NCBI RefSeq assembly: GCF_030816115.1
Contig: NZ_JAUSXQ010000001.1
Span: 4,445,001 to 4,509,000 of the forward strand
Reading direction: 5' to 3'
Origin: Chryseobacterium sp. W4I1
GTDB lineage: Bacteria; Bacteroidota; Bacteroidia; Flavobacteriales; Weeksellaceae
Length of the DNA: 64,000 bases
The position numbers and the translations under genes were made by a program. The first letter of the stretch is position 1; each line of letters starts with the position of its first letter. Shown here one piece after another: positions 46,291 to 55,052 of the stretch. Below the pieces are notes generated by a model. That model saw only the letters and a program-made list of their open reading frames with translations, did not search any database and was not told where the DNA came from.

Positions 46291-47100
46291 ATGAGAACTT
46301 ACCTTAAGCAAAGTCTTTATACAGTTCCGTTTTTTGTGTCTGCAGAAGCTTTTTCCCAGCAGCAGGCAAAGGGAATCGTAACGGGTACTGAAAAAACAAT
46401 GATAAATCCGGTTTTAGTAATCAATATTTCCACCCATAAAAGCACGCTGAGTGATGCTTCAGGACAGTTTATCATAGAAGCATCAGAAAATGATGAACTG
46501 AGATTTGTAAAAGAAGGATATTACCGTATTGATAAAAAAATCGAGAAAGAAGATTTCGGTTCTTCTTTAATGATCAGTCTTGAAAAAGCAGAAATAGAAA
46601 TTCCTGAAGTCAGGATTGCATATAGACCCACTGGCAACCTTGAGAGAGACAACAGACATCTTAACGAATCCAGGAAAATAGTTTCTTTAAGATCTGAATT
46701 GGATGAATACATGAAAAGTCCACTTATTGAAGCCTTACCGGATAATACGGTTTCAAAAACTTTTACAGGGCATGATTATCATGTAGGGCAGGTAAGCCTT
46801 TTAGGCGTTTTAGATGCTGCTGTAGGTCTTTTCAAAAAAGCTACGGAACTTAAAATTACCAAAGCGAATTATTTAGAAACACAGGATTTTATTAAAAGAA
46901 TAAAAGAAGAAGTTGATTTACAGTTTTTGAAGAAATTCGGGATGGATGAAGAACAGATTGATAAATTTCTCATCTATGCCAATGATAACAGAACAATGGC
47001 AAAAAAATACAGAAAAAATTTTAAGATGGATGTTGTGGAGTTTGAATTAAAAGTAGCTTTTGCAGAGTACAAGAAAACCCATAAGTTGGATAATCTTTAA
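46291..47100 (+). CDS. CarboxypepD_reg-like domain protein, paralog 2 of 3
   Basis: 269 residues. A signal-like N-terminus (ending EAFSQQ) and a beta-sandwich with GIVTGTEKTMINPVLVINISTHKSTLSDASGQF and NDELRFVKEGYYRIDKKI, closely matching paralog 1. The PTGNLERDNRHLNES stretch parallels ITGNIKIDARNLNRP of paralog 1 and PTGDLETDSRLAARV of paralog 3. The C-terminal half is helical and ends LKKFGMDEEQIDKFLIY, again like its neighbours. It follows paralog 1 by 6 bp. The hydrophobic part of its signal is weaker than in the other two. Confidence 0.8.
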   Translation: MRTYLKQSLYTVPFFVSAEAFSQQQAKGIVTGTEKTMINPVLVINISTHKSTLSDASGQFIIEASENDELRFVKEGYYRIDKKIEKEDFGSSLMISLEKAEIEIPEVRIAYRPTGNLERDNRHLNESRKIVSLRSELDEYMKSPLIEALPDNTVSKTFTGHDYHVGQVSLLGVLDAAVGLFKKATELKITKANYLETQDFIKRIKEEVDLQFLKKFGMDEEQIDKFLIYANDNRTMAKKYRKNFKMDVVEFELKVAFAEYKKTHKLDNL

Positions 47101-47115
47101 TTTTAGTGGATAGGG

Positions 47116-47931
47116 ATGAATTTTGAATTTAAAAATATTGGTATTGCTGACTGGAAAAAAATTTCATTTCTTCTCATTTTTCTGTTCAATCATTTCTTCT
47201 CACAGCAGACGGTGACAGGGCGTATTATTGATGATAGTGGCGAAAACTTAAATTCGGTGGTCGTTATCAATATGTCTACCGATCTGAAAACATACTCCAA
47301 TTCTATGGGAATGTTCGCTATCGAAGCTTCTCCCAATGATGAGCTTAGATTTGTAAAGGCAGATTTCGGAAGAGTGTCCGCAAGGGTTCTTACAGGCGGG
47401 TACAATCCACAGCTGCTGGTGACTTTGATTCCAATACCCAGAGATGTTGGAGAGGTAAAAATCGTTAAAAAACCAACTGGTGACCTTGAAACAGATTCCA
47501 GGCTGGCTGCAAGAGTTGATAAAGGAGAGATTGTAGAACAGGCAGTAGGTTTGCCGCAACCTGTTGGAAAGATGCGTGAGAAACCCGCTGAAGTAAAGCA
47601 GGTTCTTCTTCCGATACTTTTAGGAAGCTTGGATGTGCAGGGAGCCTATGATCTGATCAGCGGAAAGGCCAGACGGCAGAAACGTCAGTACAGGTATGAT
47701 GACCTTCAGGAACATATTATGTGGGTAAGGAACAGAGTAGATAATGAATACTTTACAAAGGCAGGAATTCCTGAGGAAAGGATCTCAGAATTTATACAAT
47801 ATTCTTTTGAAGTAAAACCTCAGGTCAGGATGTTTGTGAAGGCGAAAAACTTATCCGGGGTACTGCTTGGAATGGAAGAAACCATGCCTGTTTATTTAGA
47901 AAGATTAAAGCAGAAGAAAGAGCAGAAATAA
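47116..47931 (+). CDS. CarboxypepD_reg-like domain protein, paralog 3 of 3
   Basis: 271 residues. A signal-anchor-like segment (about 15-30, KISFLLIFLFNHFFSQQ), the beta-sandwich (TGRIIDDSGENLNSVVVINMSTDLKTYSNS, NDELRFVKADFGRVSARV) and a C-terminal helical part (DNEYFTKAGIPEERISEFIQY). The middle, rich in prolines (AVGLPQPVGKMREKPAEV), is specific to this copy. It lies 15 bp after paralog 2, so the three form one operon. The shared final motif (E-E-Q/R-I-x-x-F) in copies 2 and 3 suggests conserved partner contacts. Confidence 0.8.
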   Translation: MNFEFKNIGIADWKKISFLLIFLFNHFFSQQTVTGRIIDDSGENLNSVVVINMSTDLKTYSNSMGMFAIEASPNDELRFVKADFGRVSARVLTGGYNPQLLVTLIPIPRDVGEVKIVKKPTGDLETDSRLAARVDKGEIVEQAVGLPQPVGKMREKPAEVKQVLLPILLGSLDVQGAYDLISGKARRQKRQYRYDDLQEHIMWVRNRVDNEYFTKAGIPEERISEFIQYSFEVKPQVRMFVKAKNLSGVLLGMEETMPVYLERLKQKKEQK

Positions 47932-48001
47932 TGTTAAAAAATTCTTAAAATCGGAATGAAAATTGATGTACCTGTACACAGAATCAATATAGCACCATTT
48001 T

Positions 48002-48736
48002 ATGAATAAAAATATTATTGCGGTAGCAGTAGGAGCACTGGGGTTTGTCCTTGGGCTTGGCTTTTTGGGAAATGCAATTAAAAACAGGAACAGATCTGAA
48101 AATACCATTTCCGTAACAGGATTGGGAACCAAACATTTTACTTCCGATCTGATTACGTGGTCCGGAAGCTTCTCCAAAAATAATTTAGATTTAAAAGCAG
48201 CTTATGACGAGCTGGCTATAGATCGAAAGGTAATCAATGATTATCTTCTGTCAAAAGGAATTAAGCAGAATGAGATTGTATTTTCTTCGGTGGATATCCA
48301 GAAACAATTCAGAAGTTATAATGATTCAAACGGAAATTATGTACAGGGTGAATTTTCAGGCTACAGTCTCACTCAAAAAGTATCTATTGAAAGCAAAGAA
48401 GTAGTAAAGATTGAAAACCTTTCAAGGAATATTACAGAGATCATCAATCGGGGTATTGAATTTACTTCTTCGGCACCATCATATTTTTATACCAAACTGG
48501 CAAGTGTAAAACAGGAAATGATAGCCGGTGCAACGAAGGATGCTAAAGAAAGAGCTGAGAAAATTGCAGAAAACTCAGGAAGCAGCCTTGGAAACCTTAA
48601 GAAGGCTACAATGGGTGTCATTCAGATTACGGAACCCAATTCCAACGAAGACTATTCCTACGGAGGGACATTCAATACTTCCTCCAAAGAAAAAGAAGCG
48701 AATATTACTATAAAACTGGAATACGAAGTCAATTAA
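48002..48736 (+). CDS. SIMPL domain-containing protein (DUF541)
   Basis: 244 residues. An N-terminal membrane segment (about 5-24, IIAVAVGALGFVLGLGFLGNAI) anchors or exports the protein; the remainder is the SIMPL domain, seen in ISVTGLGTKHFTSDLITWSGSF and in the later AKERAEKIAENSGSSLGNLKKATMG. Family members are periplasmic or outer-membrane-associated and have been linked to oxidative or immune-signalling phenotypes in other bacteria; no enzymatic role is settled. It ends well before a shared terminator, with a small repeat in between. Confidence 0.9.
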   Translation: MNKNIIAVAVGALGFVLGLGFLGNAIKNRNRSENTISVTGLGTKHFTSDLITWSGSFSKNNLDLKAAYDELAIDRKVINDYLLSKGIKQNEIVFSSVDIQKQFRSYNDSNGNYVQGEFSGYSLTQKVSIESKEVVKIENLSRNITEIINRGIEFTSSAPSYFYTKLASVKQEMIAGATKDAKERAEKIAENSGSSLGNLKKATMGVIQITEPNSNEDYSYGGTFNTSSKEKEANITIKLEYEVN

Positions 48737-48781
48737 TTACCCGTGAAAATCAATGGTAATAGAATAAAGATTGTTTCTCGC

Positions 48782-48841
48782 GCAGATTTAGCAAATTAGG
48801 CAGATCAAAATAGTTGCAATACGACCGATCTGATGAGATCG
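48782..48841. repeat. 9-nt tandem repeat with GCAGAT core and adjoining hairpin
   Basis: Three 9-nt units (GCAGATTTA, GCAAATTAG, GCAGATCAA) start at 48782, 48791 and 48800, followed by a 5-bp hairpin (48826-48830 with 48837-48841). It lies between the SIMPL gene and the terminator and has no coding frame. Confidence 0.55.
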
Positions 48842-48847
48842 TAAAGT

Positions 48848-48878
48848 AAAACCGCTGGAAAATTTCCAGCGGTTTTTA
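48848..48878. terminator. Bidirectional terminator between SIMPL and acetyltransferase genes
   Basis: A 10-bp stem (48849-48858 with 48866-48875) with an A-run on one side and T-run on the other. Confidence 0.88.
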
Positions 48879-48882
48879 TATT

Positions 48883-49395
48883 TTAATGGTATACAGTATC
48901 GTAAATTTCCTCCTTAACACTCTTTAGATTTTCAGGAGTGTAATTAGCCAGCAGCCATAAATCTAAAGGCTTTTTACCTTCACCATAACTTGGCTGTATA
49001 TACATTTCGTCAATTAAGGTGAATCCGTTTTTCTGATAAAAAGAATAACGTCTTTTAGCATCCTCACCCAAATGATCAGGCTCTATTTCCAAAACAATTC
49101 TCGGATAATTTTCAAACAGATAGCCTGTAATATGGGATCCCAGTTTCTGACTTCTGAATGCCTCAAAAACTTCAAAATGCTCTACAAAAACATAAGAACT
49201 CAGCTCCCAGATAATCAGATAGCCAATAGTCTGAGATTCATGCAGTACAGATATTACCTTTACATGAGGATTTGAAAATAAGTCGGTAAATTGTTTCCAG
49301 TCCCTTTGTTCGTCTGCAGGAAACGTGCTGGAGTAAGACTTATAGATCTCCTGGACTCTATAGTCTTCGGCAGAAGTGATTGGTAAAAATTCCAT
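48883..49395 (-). CDS. GNAT family N-acetyltransferase
   Basis: 170 residues from the ATG at 49395; a longer frame adds 18 residues that overlap the preceding gene and are unlikely to be used. The GNAT fold is recognised from VEHFEVFEAFRSQKLGSHITGYLF (acetyl-CoA loop) and the later RRYSFYQKNGFTLIDEMYIQPSY. Substrate unknown. It lies 2 bp after the PspC-like gene and is the last of a minus-strand run from the GH3 gene downward. Confidence 0.85.
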   Translation of the reverse strand: MEFLPITSAEDYRVQEIYKSYSSTFPADEQRDWKQFTDLFSNPHVKVISVLHESQTIGYLIIWELSSYVFVEHFEVFEAFRSQKLGSHITGYLFENYPRIVLEIEPDHLGEDAKRRYSFYQKNGFTLIDEMYIQPSYGEGKKPLDLWLLANYTPENLKSVKEEIYDTVYH

Positions 49396-49397
49396 AG

Positions 49398-49619
49398 TTA
49401 TAAATCGAAAACGTTTGGTCGTCTGGTGATGAAAATATCTTTGATCCAAAGTGTAAATGCAAGCCCCAGATAAATTAAAAAGAAAAAACCTGCTGTAGCA
49501 AAAGTAGAATAGATAAAGAAGATCCTTAATTTAGACACAGGGATCCCCAGTTTAGCGCCTGTTCTCGTAAGAACACCAAACCATTCTCTTTCCATTTTGT
49601 GGCGGATATTATCAAACAT
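49398..49619 (-). CDS. PspC domain protein
   Basis: 73 residues: a short polar N-terminus (VLTRTGAKLGIPVSKLRIFFIYSTF) and one or two membrane segments (about 33-58). This is the PspC-domain pattern, found in phage-shock proteins and in many small flavobacterial membrane proteins. The start overlaps the end of the DUF2851 gene by 8 bp, so the two are coupled. No role can be assigned from the sequence. Confidence 0.8.
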   Translation of the reverse strand: MFDNIRHKMEREWFGVLTRTGAKLGIPVSKLRIFFIYSTFATAGFFFLIYLGLAFTLWIKDIFITRRPNVFDL

Positions 49620-50883
49620 CTGAAGATTCTTTTAAAAGTTTAAATCCAATACCGCAATTTAAGCAATTTTTTTCTTCACACGAGGTTTTAAAGTGATAAA
49701 TCAGGCTTTGGCTTTCCAGTGCATTTTTAATATTCATGCCCATTTTCTTCCATCCGGCCGTGATAGAATTTTTTTCAGCAGGGGTATTTTTGTAGAGATC
49801 AAGGATTTGGTCTGCTATTTCTTCGTTTTGGTATTTGTGATAGGTATATTTTAAAGGAAGTACCGTATTCAGGAGGACCAGTTCAATAAAATCTTTACTC
49901 AATCTTTTAGGCTGAAACTTTGAAACAGTTCCAAAATTAAAATGACAGTCCCAATATTCTGAAGCTTTTACAGGTGTAAAAACGTCGTACAGCCCATCAG
50001 CAGTATCAGCTTTGACGATCTTTGAAAACAAATTTTGATGCCTGTAATAAAGATCTGCCAATTGGGAAAGACGAATCGTAGGGAAGTTGGGAGGGCGAAG
50101 CCTTAAGAATTTCGGATGTAATTTCAGATCAGGAATACTGAATTTTTTTCTGATGAATTCAAATTCTCTTTTCCAGATCATCATCTGCTCGTCACCCGGG
50201 TTTTCCAGCCATCCTGAAATGCCAAAAAACAAAGCTTCCAGTTGCGATTCATTCTGCCTGATCTTATTAATTACACTAAAATCAATTGATTCAGCAATCT
50301 GTCTGAAAATATGAGCATTTACTTTTAAACCAAAAGAGTAGGCCAGGCTTTGGAAAAGGATTGCCTCAAAATTGTTCTTGTACAGATCTAAGCTTTTTTC
50401 TAGTTCCTGAGATTTTTCGTCAAGTTTTTTAAGAACATTGGCTTCGTGAAAATTGATTGGTATTTTGTTGGGATCAAAAATGCCTTCACATGGAATAAAT
50501 TGAGTTCCATTGATCAGTTTCTCATATTTCCAAAGAATATTTTTATCAATATAATCTTTCAGTTCCAGCGTAGGAACATTTTTACGGATGAGGTCATCAA
50601 TTTCTGCATCATTTTGATAAACAACGTGCAGGATGATATTCTGGTAATTGGGGTCTTGGGAATGATTATGGAAGATCCAGTCGGAGGTGCGAATATGAAG
50701 TTCTATATTTCCGGCAATGAGCAGACCTTTAGTTTTTATTTTTGCATCAAGGAAGTCCGGTCCCGCATTGGTATTCCATTTTCCAAAGTTGATAATCTCA
50801 ACGGAATTCCCTTCAATATCTTTGAAGTCAAAATGTTTGAAAACTTTGTAGTTCCAAAGATATTGAAGTAGTTTTTCCGTCAT
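49612..50883 (-). CDS. DUF2851 family protein
   Basis: 423 residues, no signal peptide or membrane segment. The N-terminus (EKLLQYLWNYKVF...VEIINFGKWNTNAGPDFLDAKI) and the GNIELHIRTSDWIFHNHSQDPNYQNIILHVVY stretch are typical of DUF2851, a Bacteroidota family of unknown function whose early part resembles nuclease-type folds (E-H motif; inference). Four cysteines close to the C-terminus (CEEKNCLNCGIGF) look like a metal site. It overlaps the PspC gene by 8 bp and follows bshA by 27 bp. Confidence 0.85.
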   Translation of the reverse strand: MTEKLLQYLWNYKVFKHFDFKDIEGNSVEIINFGKWNTNAGPDFLDAKIKTKGLLIAGNIELHIRTSDWIFHNHSQDPNYQNIILHVVYQNDAEIDDLIRKNVPTLELKDYIDKNILWKYEKLINGTQFIPCEGIFDPNKIPINFHEANVLKKLDEKSQELEKSLDLYKNNFEAILFQSLAYSFGLKVNAHIFRQIAESIDFSVINKIRQNESQLEALFFGISGWLENPGDEQMMIWKREFEFIRKKFSIPDLKLHPKFLRLRPPNFPTIRLSQLADLYYRHQNLFSKIVKADTADGLYDVFTPVKASEYWDCHFNFGTVSKFQPKRLSKDFIELVLLNTVLPLKYTYHKYQNEEIADQILDLYKNTPAEKNSITAGWKKMGMNIKNALESQSLIYHFKTSCEEKNCLNCGIGFKLLKESSDV

Positions 50884-50910
50884 AGTGTGACGATAAATAT
50901 AACAGAAATA

Positions 50911-52059
50911 TTATACTTTCGTCAGCTCCTTTTTAAAATTTTCGATGGTCGTTCTATACATTTCTTCATATATAGGAAGAATATTCTTCAAATCGAATTT
51001 TATAGCCTGTTCTTTCGCATTTTCTTTCATTTTGGTTAAAAGCTCGTCGTTGCTTAGAAGTTTGATCGTATAATTGCTCATTGCTTCTACATTTCCAATC
51101 TCAGCTAAAAATCCTGTTTCTCCCTGGATATTCACCTCAGGAATTCCTCCTGCATTGGAGCTGATGACAGGCGTGTAGGCAGCCATGGCTTCAAGAGCAG
51201 CAAGTCCAAAACTTTCCTGTTCAGAAGGAAGAAGAAATACATCTGAAAGCTGTAAGATCTTATAAAGATCATTCACCTTTCCTAAAAGCCTAATTTTTGA
51301 GATCAGTTCAGGGTTTTCTTCCAGAAACTGATTCACTTTTTCCATATCAGGACCTTCACCGATGATGATCAGCTTTGATTTTACTTTTTTCTCAACATTT
51401 TTGAAAATCTGCAGAACTTCGTCCACACGTTTTACCGGACGAAGATTGGATACGTGGATCAAGATCTTTTCGTCAGGATTGGCAAACTGCGTTCTCTGAC
51501 ATTCCGTACAGTCATCAAATTCAGAATTATCAATAAAATTGGTAATTACCTGGATTTCCTTTTTAATATTAAAAAACTGCAGGGTATCTTTTTTCAGGCT
51601 TTCGGAAACAGAAGTGATCGCATCCGACTGATTGATTGAAAATTCTACTGCATGTTTATAACTTGGATGCTGGCCTACCAGGGTGATATCTGTTCCGTGA
51701 AGGGTTGTTACCAACGGAACATCGTTATTATCCTCCTTCAGCATCTGTTTAGCTGTAAATGCGGCGTATGCATAAGGAATAGCATAATGAGCATGCAACA
51801 GATCCAGCTTATAAAGATTAACGACTCTATAAATCATTGAGCTCAAAGCAATATCATAAGGCTGATACTGAAAAAGCGGATAAGTCTGTACATTGACCCT
51901 GTGAAAGAAGATATTGGGATTAGTAATATCTAATCTTGCGGGGAGCGCAGAACTTATAAAGTGAACCTCATAGCCTTTGTTGGCAAGAGACATTCCCAGT
52001 TCTGTTGCTACGATTCCGCTTCCGCCGTATGTGGGATAGCAAAGGATGCCTATTTTCAT
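50911..52059 (-). CDS. bshA: N-acetyl-alpha-D-glucosaminyl L-malate synthase BshA
   Basis: 382 residues of the GT4 glycosyltransferase fold. The N-terminus (IGILCYPTYGGSGIVATELG) and the HAHYAIPYAYAA, VTTLHGTDITLVG and late LPSEQESFGLAALEAMA motifs identify BshA, which joins GlcNAc and L-malate in the first step of bacillithiol synthesis. Other bsh genes are not in the window. Bacillithiol is the low-molecular-weight thiol of Firmicutes and many Bacteroidota; it may be the cofactor of the DinB-like protein near 33.5 kb (speculation). Confidence 0.94.
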   Translation of the reverse strand: MKIGILCYPTYGGSGIVATELGMSLANKGYEVHFISSALPARLDITNPNIFFHRVNVQTYPLFQYQPYDIALSSMIYRVVNLYKLDLLHAHYAIPYAYAAFTAKQMLKEDNNDVPLVTTLHGTDITLVGQHPSYKHAVEFSINQSDAITSVSESLKKDTLQFFNIKKEIQVITNFIDNSEFDDCTECQRTQFANPDEKILIHVSNLRPVKRVDEVLQIFKNVEKKVKSKLIIIGEGPDMEKVNQFLEENPELISKIRLLGKVNDLYKILQLSDVFLLPSEQESFGLAALEAMAAYTPVISSNAGGIPEVNIQGETGFLAEIGNVEAMSNYTIKLLSNDELLTKMKENAKEQAIKFDLKNILPIYEEMYRTTIENFKKELTKV

Positions 52060-52063
52060 TGGA

Positions 52064-53791
52064 TTATTGTTGTTTTGATGTTGTAGAAACTGTTGTGTTC
52101 ATATTAGAAACCGGAATTAAATCCATTCCCAGTCCTGCTTTCAGCTGGTCGTTTACCAGGACAGGAAGTCTGCCCCATATCTTTGTTTTTCCATTCAGTG
52201 CGTTAGCGGCAGCTGTCATAGAATCGTCGTTATTTTCATAAGATACAAGGACTGTGGATACTTTTGAAATATCAATATCCTTTAATGCATAAGCACTTCC
52301 GAATACATTTAAAATAATATTCTGGGTTTTGGTAAGGTCCGCGAGAACTTTTTTAGATTCTGCGGAAATTTTATAAGGTTTATATGCCGTTGAATTATCC
52401 TTGTGGAATCCTACGATTACAGTAGATCCTGCAGGAATTGTATTAATCTCATTTGCTTTTTTAATGATCACATTAGGTCCCACTTGGTTGGCGAAAGTCT
52501 GATAAGGAGCTTCTTCCAACGGAACATAATATATCTGTTTTCCGGCAATTGGAAGTAGTTTTTTGTCATCCTTTAACAAAGTCAAAGCATTGGCATAAAG
52601 ATTCTGTACCAGTACTTTGTGAGAATCATTATTAATATCTCTATTGATGTTTTCAGGATTTTTGGGACTGTATGTATCAAGACCGAGAAAATATTTTGTT
52701 AATAAGATCTTCTTTACACTTTCTTCTACTCTCGACTGTGGAATTTCGCCATTTTGAATAGCCTTCTGAATCAATTTTTTTCCTTCCGAAACGCCTTGGG
52801 AAAAAAGCATAATATCATTCCCTGCCTTAAATGCAAGAGCATCCAGTTCACCTGGCTTGTATTTATTGGCTACTGCTCCCATATTCAAAGCATCAGTGAT
52901 AATCAAGCCTTTATATCCTAATTTATCTTTTAATAATCCTGTAATGATATTTTTCGAAACCGATGCTGGAATTCCTTTTCCTGATTCAAGACTTGGAACA
53001 TATAGGTGTGCTACCATTACGCCTCCGATCCCTTTATCCATTAAAGCTTTAAAAGGTGCCAGTTCCACAGTATTCAATCTTTCCAGATTATGTGAAACCA
53101 CAGGCAGATCCAGATGTGAGTCTGTACTCGTATCACCGTGTCCCGGAAAATGCTTGATAGCCGCAAGGATTGTATTGTCCTGAAGTCCGTTGGAATAAGA
53201 CAAAGCAGAACTGATCACATTTTCTACCTCAGAACCAAAGCTTCTGTTTCCGATAATCGGATTGTTTGGATTTGTATTTACATCCACAACGGGTGCAAAA
53301 TCCCAGTTGATCCCCATCCGGTGGCAGTCTTCAGCAATCTTTGCAGACATCTGGTAAATAAGATTCTTGTCCTGTATTGCACCTAAAGTCATTGCCCATG
53401 GAAATTTATGAGCGGTAGCTATCCTTTGAAACAACCCCCACTCTGCATCCATCCCAATCATCATCGGAATTTTTGATTTCTGCTGAAATTCATTGACCAG
53501 ATTAATTTCTCTGGCAGCATCGTCCTGCATTAGAATCAAACCTCCAATCTTATCATTAACGACAATATTTCTTATCTGGCTGATATAGTCTTCACCTTTA
53601 TTGGTATAAAGCGCTACAATAAACAGTTGTCCCAGTTTTTCGTCTTGTGAAAGAGATCGGTAGGTTTTGTCCACCCAGTGATGAGCCTTTTTCAAGTCAT
53701 CTTTAGAAAGGTCTTTAGGCTGGTACTGTGCCTGGACTGTAAAGCTCAGTAATGAAAAAATAAAGAGGGAAGTATATAGCAATTTCTTCAT
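52064..53791 (-). CDS. Secreted glycoside hydrolase family 3, beta-N-acetylhexosaminidase-like
   Basis: 575 residues from the ATG at 53791, a start fixed by the promoter just upstream. Signal peptide (ending TVQAQYQ), then a GH3 N-terminal barrel with the NagZ-type motif KHFPGHGDTSTDSHLDLP (its H-x-D supplies the acid/base) and the nucleophile in LIITDALNMGAV; the C-terminal ~200 residues form the second GH3 domain. NagZ enzymes cleave GlcNAc from peptidoglycan fragments or chitin; with a signal peptide this one acts outside the cytoplasm. It lies 4 bp upstream of bshA. Confidence 0.9.
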   Translation of the reverse strand: MKKLLYTSLFIFSLLSFTVQAQYQPKDLSKDDLKKAHHWVDKTYRSLSQDEKLGQLFIVALYTNKGEDYISQIRNIVVNDKIGGLILMQDDAAREINLVNEFQQKSKIPMMIGMDAEWGLFQRIATAHKFPWAMTLGAIQDKNLIYQMSAKIAEDCHRMGINWDFAPVVDVNTNPNNPIIGNRSFGSEVENVISSALSYSNGLQDNTILAAIKHFPGHGDTSTDSHLDLPVVSHNLERLNTVELAPFKALMDKGIGGVMVAHLYVPSLESGKGIPASVSKNIITGLLKDKLGYKGLIITDALNMGAVANKYKPGELDALAFKAGNDIMLFSQGVSEGKKLIQKAIQNGEIPQSRVEESVKKILLTKYFLGLDTYSPKNPENINRDINNDSHKVLVQNLYANALTLLKDDKKLLPIAGKQIYYVPLEEAPYQTFANQVGPNVIIKKANEINTIPAGSTVIVGFHKDNSTAYKPYKISAESKKVLADLTKTQNIILNVFGSAYALKDIDISKVSTVLVSYENNDDSMTAAANALNGKTKIWGRLPVLVNDQLKAGLGMDLIPVSNMNTTVSTTSKQQ

Positions 53792-53808
53792 GATCTTTTG
53801 AATAAGAA

Positions 53809-53841
53809 CAAAAATACAATTAAAAAAATGAGGAAAACAAA
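53809..53841 (-). promoter_or_regulatory. Promoter of the GH3-bshA unit
   Basis: On the minus strand TTTG (53841-53838), 21 nt, TATTTTTG (53816-53809). Transcription should start near 53802, 11 nt before the ATG at 53791, which rules out the in-frame codon 60 nt further upstream. Confidence 0.75.
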
Positions 53842-53904
53842 GTTTTTGCAATTTTTGGTATATGATTTGAATACGCTTTATGAATAATAACTAAACTTTA
53901 TAAA

Positions 53905-54459
53905 ATGAAAAAAATACTTCTATTTTTATTCCTGGGTGCTGTAGGCCTTACCGCTTATAGCTGTGACAACAATGATGATGTCGTACAGGGAGTAGATTAT
54001 GATACAATTTCTCAAGTGAAAGATATTACCGGAACTTTTTCAAGTACTGGTGACTACACTATTTCTCAAGGTCTTAATATTCCAAGTACTGATGTAGTTT
54101 TAGTTTACAGATTGGTTGGAGGTAATGCTTGGCAGCAGATTCCAAAGTCGGTTTATTTACCGGATGTAGCTGGTAAGCCCACAAACAGAGTATTTGATTA
54201 TAATTTTGTTTTTAATTCTCAACAAGTACAGATCAGGATTGATGACGAGAATTTTAATCTGCCATCAGATCTTACCTCTGGTGAGATTAGTTCATACTTA
54301 AATAATCAAACTTTTAGAATAGTACTTGTTCCTGCTAGTGCTACAGGTGTTGGTGGTGCTAAAAGTAAAAATGCAAGTGTAGACTACAGTGATTATAATG
54401 CTGTAGTGAAGTACTACAAAATAGATGACACTAAGGTACAGAATATTAAGGTTAATTAA
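53905..54459 (+). CDS. Lipoprotein of unknown function
   Basis: 184 residues. A lipoprotein signal peptide ends in the lipobox TAYSC (cysteine near residue 20), followed by a negatively charged CDNNDD, as in many Bacteroidota lipoproteins. The rest looks beta-rich (ITGTFSSTGDYTISQGLNIPSTDVVLVYRLVGG). I recognise no family. It is divergent from the GH3 gene and has its own terminator. Confidence 0.78.
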   Translation: MKKILLFLFLGAVGLTAYSCDNNDDVVQGVDYDTISQVKDITGTFSSTGDYTISQGLNIPSTDVVLVYRLVGGNAWQQIPKSVYLPDVAGKPTNRVFDYNFVFNSQQVQIRIDDENFNLPSDLTSGEISSYLNNQTFRIVLVPASATGVGGAKSKNASVDYSDYNAVVKYYKIDDTKVQNIKVN

Positions 54460-54494
54460 TAAGAATATCTTTTCAGTTTTTTATAATTATTATG

Positions 54495-54523
54495 AGCTTC
54501 GGGAGCAATCCTGAAGCTTTTTT
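54495..54523 (+). terminator. Terminator after the 184-residue lipoprotein gene
   Basis: A 10-bp stem with one G-T pair (54495-54504 with 54509-54518) and a run of T. Confidence 0.82.
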
Positions 54524-54605
54524 TATGATAATCTTTAAAACTCTTTTGGGAGAAATGAAAAAGATTAATTTTATCATATTATAAAACTTAGATAAAGAAA
54601 CTACC

Positions 54606-54995
54606 ATGATAAAAAATTATTACTTTAAATTTTTAATGATTGCTTCATTATTCCTATTATCGTCATGTAGTGAGATTATTGATAATGTACATCAAAATCA
54701 GGAGCAGGAAAACTATGTTTCTCCTTACATGGGAAAGTGGGTAGGTACCTATTCAGGTGAGATAAGTGGAACTTTGATCATGAATGTAACTAAAAGTGGC
54801 GGTATGGAGGTAACAAGAACTGTAAATAGCAATGTGGAGGAAGTTTATTATACTAGCCTGCAAGGAGCTGCAAATGGAGCGCTAAACCCTGCTCCTTCTC
54901 CAAAAGGTTTCATTTTATATGGAAGTTTGCAAACGAAGTCTGGATCTTGGAAAATTCAAAATTGGAGTGGTAGCTGGAGTGTGACCAAACAATAA
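54606..54995 (+). CDS. Small lipoprotein of unknown function
   Basis: 129 residues. Lipobox LSSC at about residues 18-21 after a hydrophobic segment. The mature part has a possible lipocalin-like or beta-barrel stretch (MGKWVGTYSGEISGTLIMNV ... SGSWKIQNWSGSWSV), with the GKWVGTYSG start resembling many META/lipocalin-type Bacteroidota lipoproteins. No specific function can be assigned. Confidence 0.75.
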   Translation: MIKNYYFKFLMIASLFLLSSCSEIIDNVHQNQEQENYVSPYMGKWVGTYSGEISGTLIMNVTKSGGMEVTRTVNSNVEEVYYTSLQGAANGALNPAPSPKGFILYGSLQTKSGSWKIQNWSGSWSVTKQ

Positions 54996-55015
54996 ATAAA
55001 AAGCAACAATCAATA

Positions 55016-55047
55016 AAAAACTCCAGAAGAAATTCCTGGAGTTTTAT
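55016..55047. terminator. Bidirectional terminator between lipoprotein and ribA genes
   Basis: A 10-bp stem (55017-55026 with 55036-55045) with A- and T-rich flanks, between convergent genes. Confidence 0.87.
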
Positions 55048-55052
55048 TTTAT

